A DNA stretch of 8,332 nucleotides, taken from positions 1 through 8,332 of the forward strand of contig JABJKL010000176.1 of NCBI GenBank assembly GCA_018660405.1. The letters are read 5' to 3'. The first letter of the stretch is position 1. Each line of letters begins with the position of its first letter. Below the pieces are notes generated by a model. That model saw only the letters and a program-made list of their open reading frames with translations. It was not told the DNA's origin and did not search any database. The stretch is from Pseudomonadota bacterium (lineage in GTDB: Bacteria > Pseudomonadota > Gammaproteobacteria > Arenicellales > Arenicellaceae). Below are positions 7,359-8,332 of this stretch, one piece after another. Both the position numbers and the translations under genes were made by a program.

Positions 7359-8332
7359 TTACCGACCCGATAAAAGTTCGAATGTTTCCGTTATCAAGTC
7401 AACACGGCGTAACTCATACAACAGCCAATCCTCGTAGCCCGGAATAGCCACGCTCGCATGCAGTTCGTCGAGAGTTTTGCCCTCAGCGATCCCGCTCGCT
7501 ACCGCCGAATCAAGCGAGCGCAGAAAACCGAGAAACAAATCAAGATCAGCCTTATTCCCCACCTCACCATGACCCGGAATCAAAATATCAAAGTCCAGCG
7601 CCTGAATGCGGGAAATTGCATCGACGTATTGGGAAAGAAAATAGCCACCTAACGTCACTGGAAAACGTTTAACGTGCATAAAATCAACACCAAAAACAGT
7701 GCGCTGTTTCGGAAAAACAAGCACAGACATATCATCAGAATGAGCTCGCCCCGGGTGCATCAACTCGACCGTGCCATCACCCAGCGTAACGGTCGTTTTA
7801 TGGGTGTACACGATATCCGGATACGGCGTGTAGGTGTTAATTTCGACACCGGTGAGACTGCCATCTGAATTGAGATCGTAACGATCAAAATTTTGAGGAT
7901 AAGCATTACCATTTGCCTCACCTCTTTCCAGCATGCCGTTGCCATTGGTATCCATATGAAGGGCATTGCTAGGCAAAGATGCGTTGAGCGAAGGTATAAC
8001 ATTCGCATGGCCAACAAAAGTAGCCGTGTCAGCAAACACAGTGCCACCCGATGCGTGGTCGGGATGATGGTGAGTGTAGATCACATACTTAACGGGTTGC
8101 CCAAACCTTGTAGATAGCTCTGCTTTTAACCACTCAGCAAATCTTAGCCGAATCGGATCACTTAGAATAATGCCGTCTGATGTCACCAAAAAAACGGTGT
8201 TATGAGCGCCGGGGCCAGCATCAAGCTCATAGGCCTCGTATAGATTGTCGGCAATCTGCACGATCTCACCTACCGGGCCATTCTGTGGGGATCCCGCATC
8301 ATCGCCACTACTGCAACCCGTGGCAGTCATCA
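7359..8332 (-). CDS. Metallo-beta-lactamase-fold lipoprotein hydrolase with an EF-hand pair (5' end outside window)
   Basis: This is a zinc-type metallohydrolase of the MBL superfamily, probably exported. Residues are numbered from the first in-window ATG at 8330. The metal-binding set is complete: HHHPDH at 87-92, H197 in GRAHSDD, D216 in FGVD and H254 in PGHG. Between the first and second motifs sit two 12-residue EF-hand loops at 127-138 and 152-163, an insertion not found in the standard fold. The in-window N-terminus reads MTATGCSSGDD, which resembles a lipobox end plus the Cys and polar linker of a mature lipoprotein. The true start therefore probably lies beyond the window edge, and the frame is open there. 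Substrate is unknown: the fold covers beta-lactams, thioesters, lactones, sulfate esters and more, and this protein lacks any motif that lets me choose. The hydrolase gene follows after 133 nt, with a dyad between, so co-transcription is uncertain. Confidence 0.92.
   Translation of the reverse strand, partial: MTATGCSSGDDAGSPQNGPVGEIVQIADNLYEAYELDAGPGAHNTVFLVTSDGIILSDPIRLRFAEWLKAELSTRFGQPVKYVIYTHHHPDHASGGTVFADTATFVGHANVIPSLNASLPSNALHMDTNGNGMLERGEANGNAYPQNFDRYDLNSDGSLTGVEINTYTPYPDIVYTHKTTVTLGDGTVELMHPGRAHSDDMSVLVFPKQRTVFGVDFMHVKRFPVTLGGYFLSQYVDAISRIQALDFDILIPGHGEVGNKADLDLFLGFLRSLDSAVASGIAEGKTLDELHASVAIPGYEDWLLYELRRVDLITETFELLSGR
7842..7952 (-). other. Paired EF-hand calcium-binding loops inside the MBL-fold protein
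   Basis: Loop 1, DTNGNGMLERGE (7917-7952), and loop 2, DLNSDGSLTGVE (7842-7877), both fit the canonical EF-hand pattern: Asp at 1, Asn at 3, Asn or Asp at 5, Gly at 6, hydrophobic Leu at 8 and Glu at 12. Thirteen residues separate them, which is short and more like bacterial dockerin or EF-hand variants than calmodulin. Both loops keep all ligand positions, so calcium binding is likely, though untested. Confidence 0.82.

Overview
The window holds five genes, all on the minus strand. The two at the window edges are incomplete. The set suggests a Gram-negative proteobacterium of moderate GC content, probably a gammaproteobacterium. It combines an AsmA-like envelope protein, a lipoprotein-type signal remnant, an Sec-exported hydrolase and a full-length NifJ-type enzyme. 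The lineage is inferred from protein style and is not proven by any marker gene here.

Reading in the direction of transcription, from high to low coordinates: (1) 8332-7359, a metallo-beta-lactamase-fold hydrolase that looks like an exported lipoprotein and carries two EF-hand calcium loops inside its catalytic domain; its 5' end lies outside the window. (2) 7225-5507, an exported CocE/NonD (S15-type) alpha/beta hydrolase. (3) 5410-1802, a single-chain pyruvate:ferredoxin/flavodoxin oxidoreductase (nifJ) with all cofactor motifs. (4) 1627-830, a small membrane-anchored AsmA-like protein. (5) 599-1, the N-terminal part of a PiT-family inorganic phosphate transporter whose 3' end lies outside the window.

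The gaps are 133, 96, 174 and 230 nt, so this is a same-strand cluster with room for separate promoters rather than one tight operon. No gap exceeds 300 nt. I see no RNA genes, CRISPR arrays, insertion sequences or phage genes.

Two things stand out. One is the pair of EF-hands built into the metallo-beta-lactamase-fold lipoprotein. The other is a related intergenic element found twice, just upstream of the AsmA-like gene and of the S15-type hydrolase. Each copy is a 9-bp dyad with covarying arms, followed by a nearly shared AT-rich block (32 of 38 bases identical). It could be a shared promoter or operator, a terminator, or a dispersed repeat. The two exported hydrolases (genes 1 and 2) may act on related substrates, but nothing in the sequence fixes the substrate. 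The five genes do not obviously form one pathway, and I see no clear new multi-gene system.
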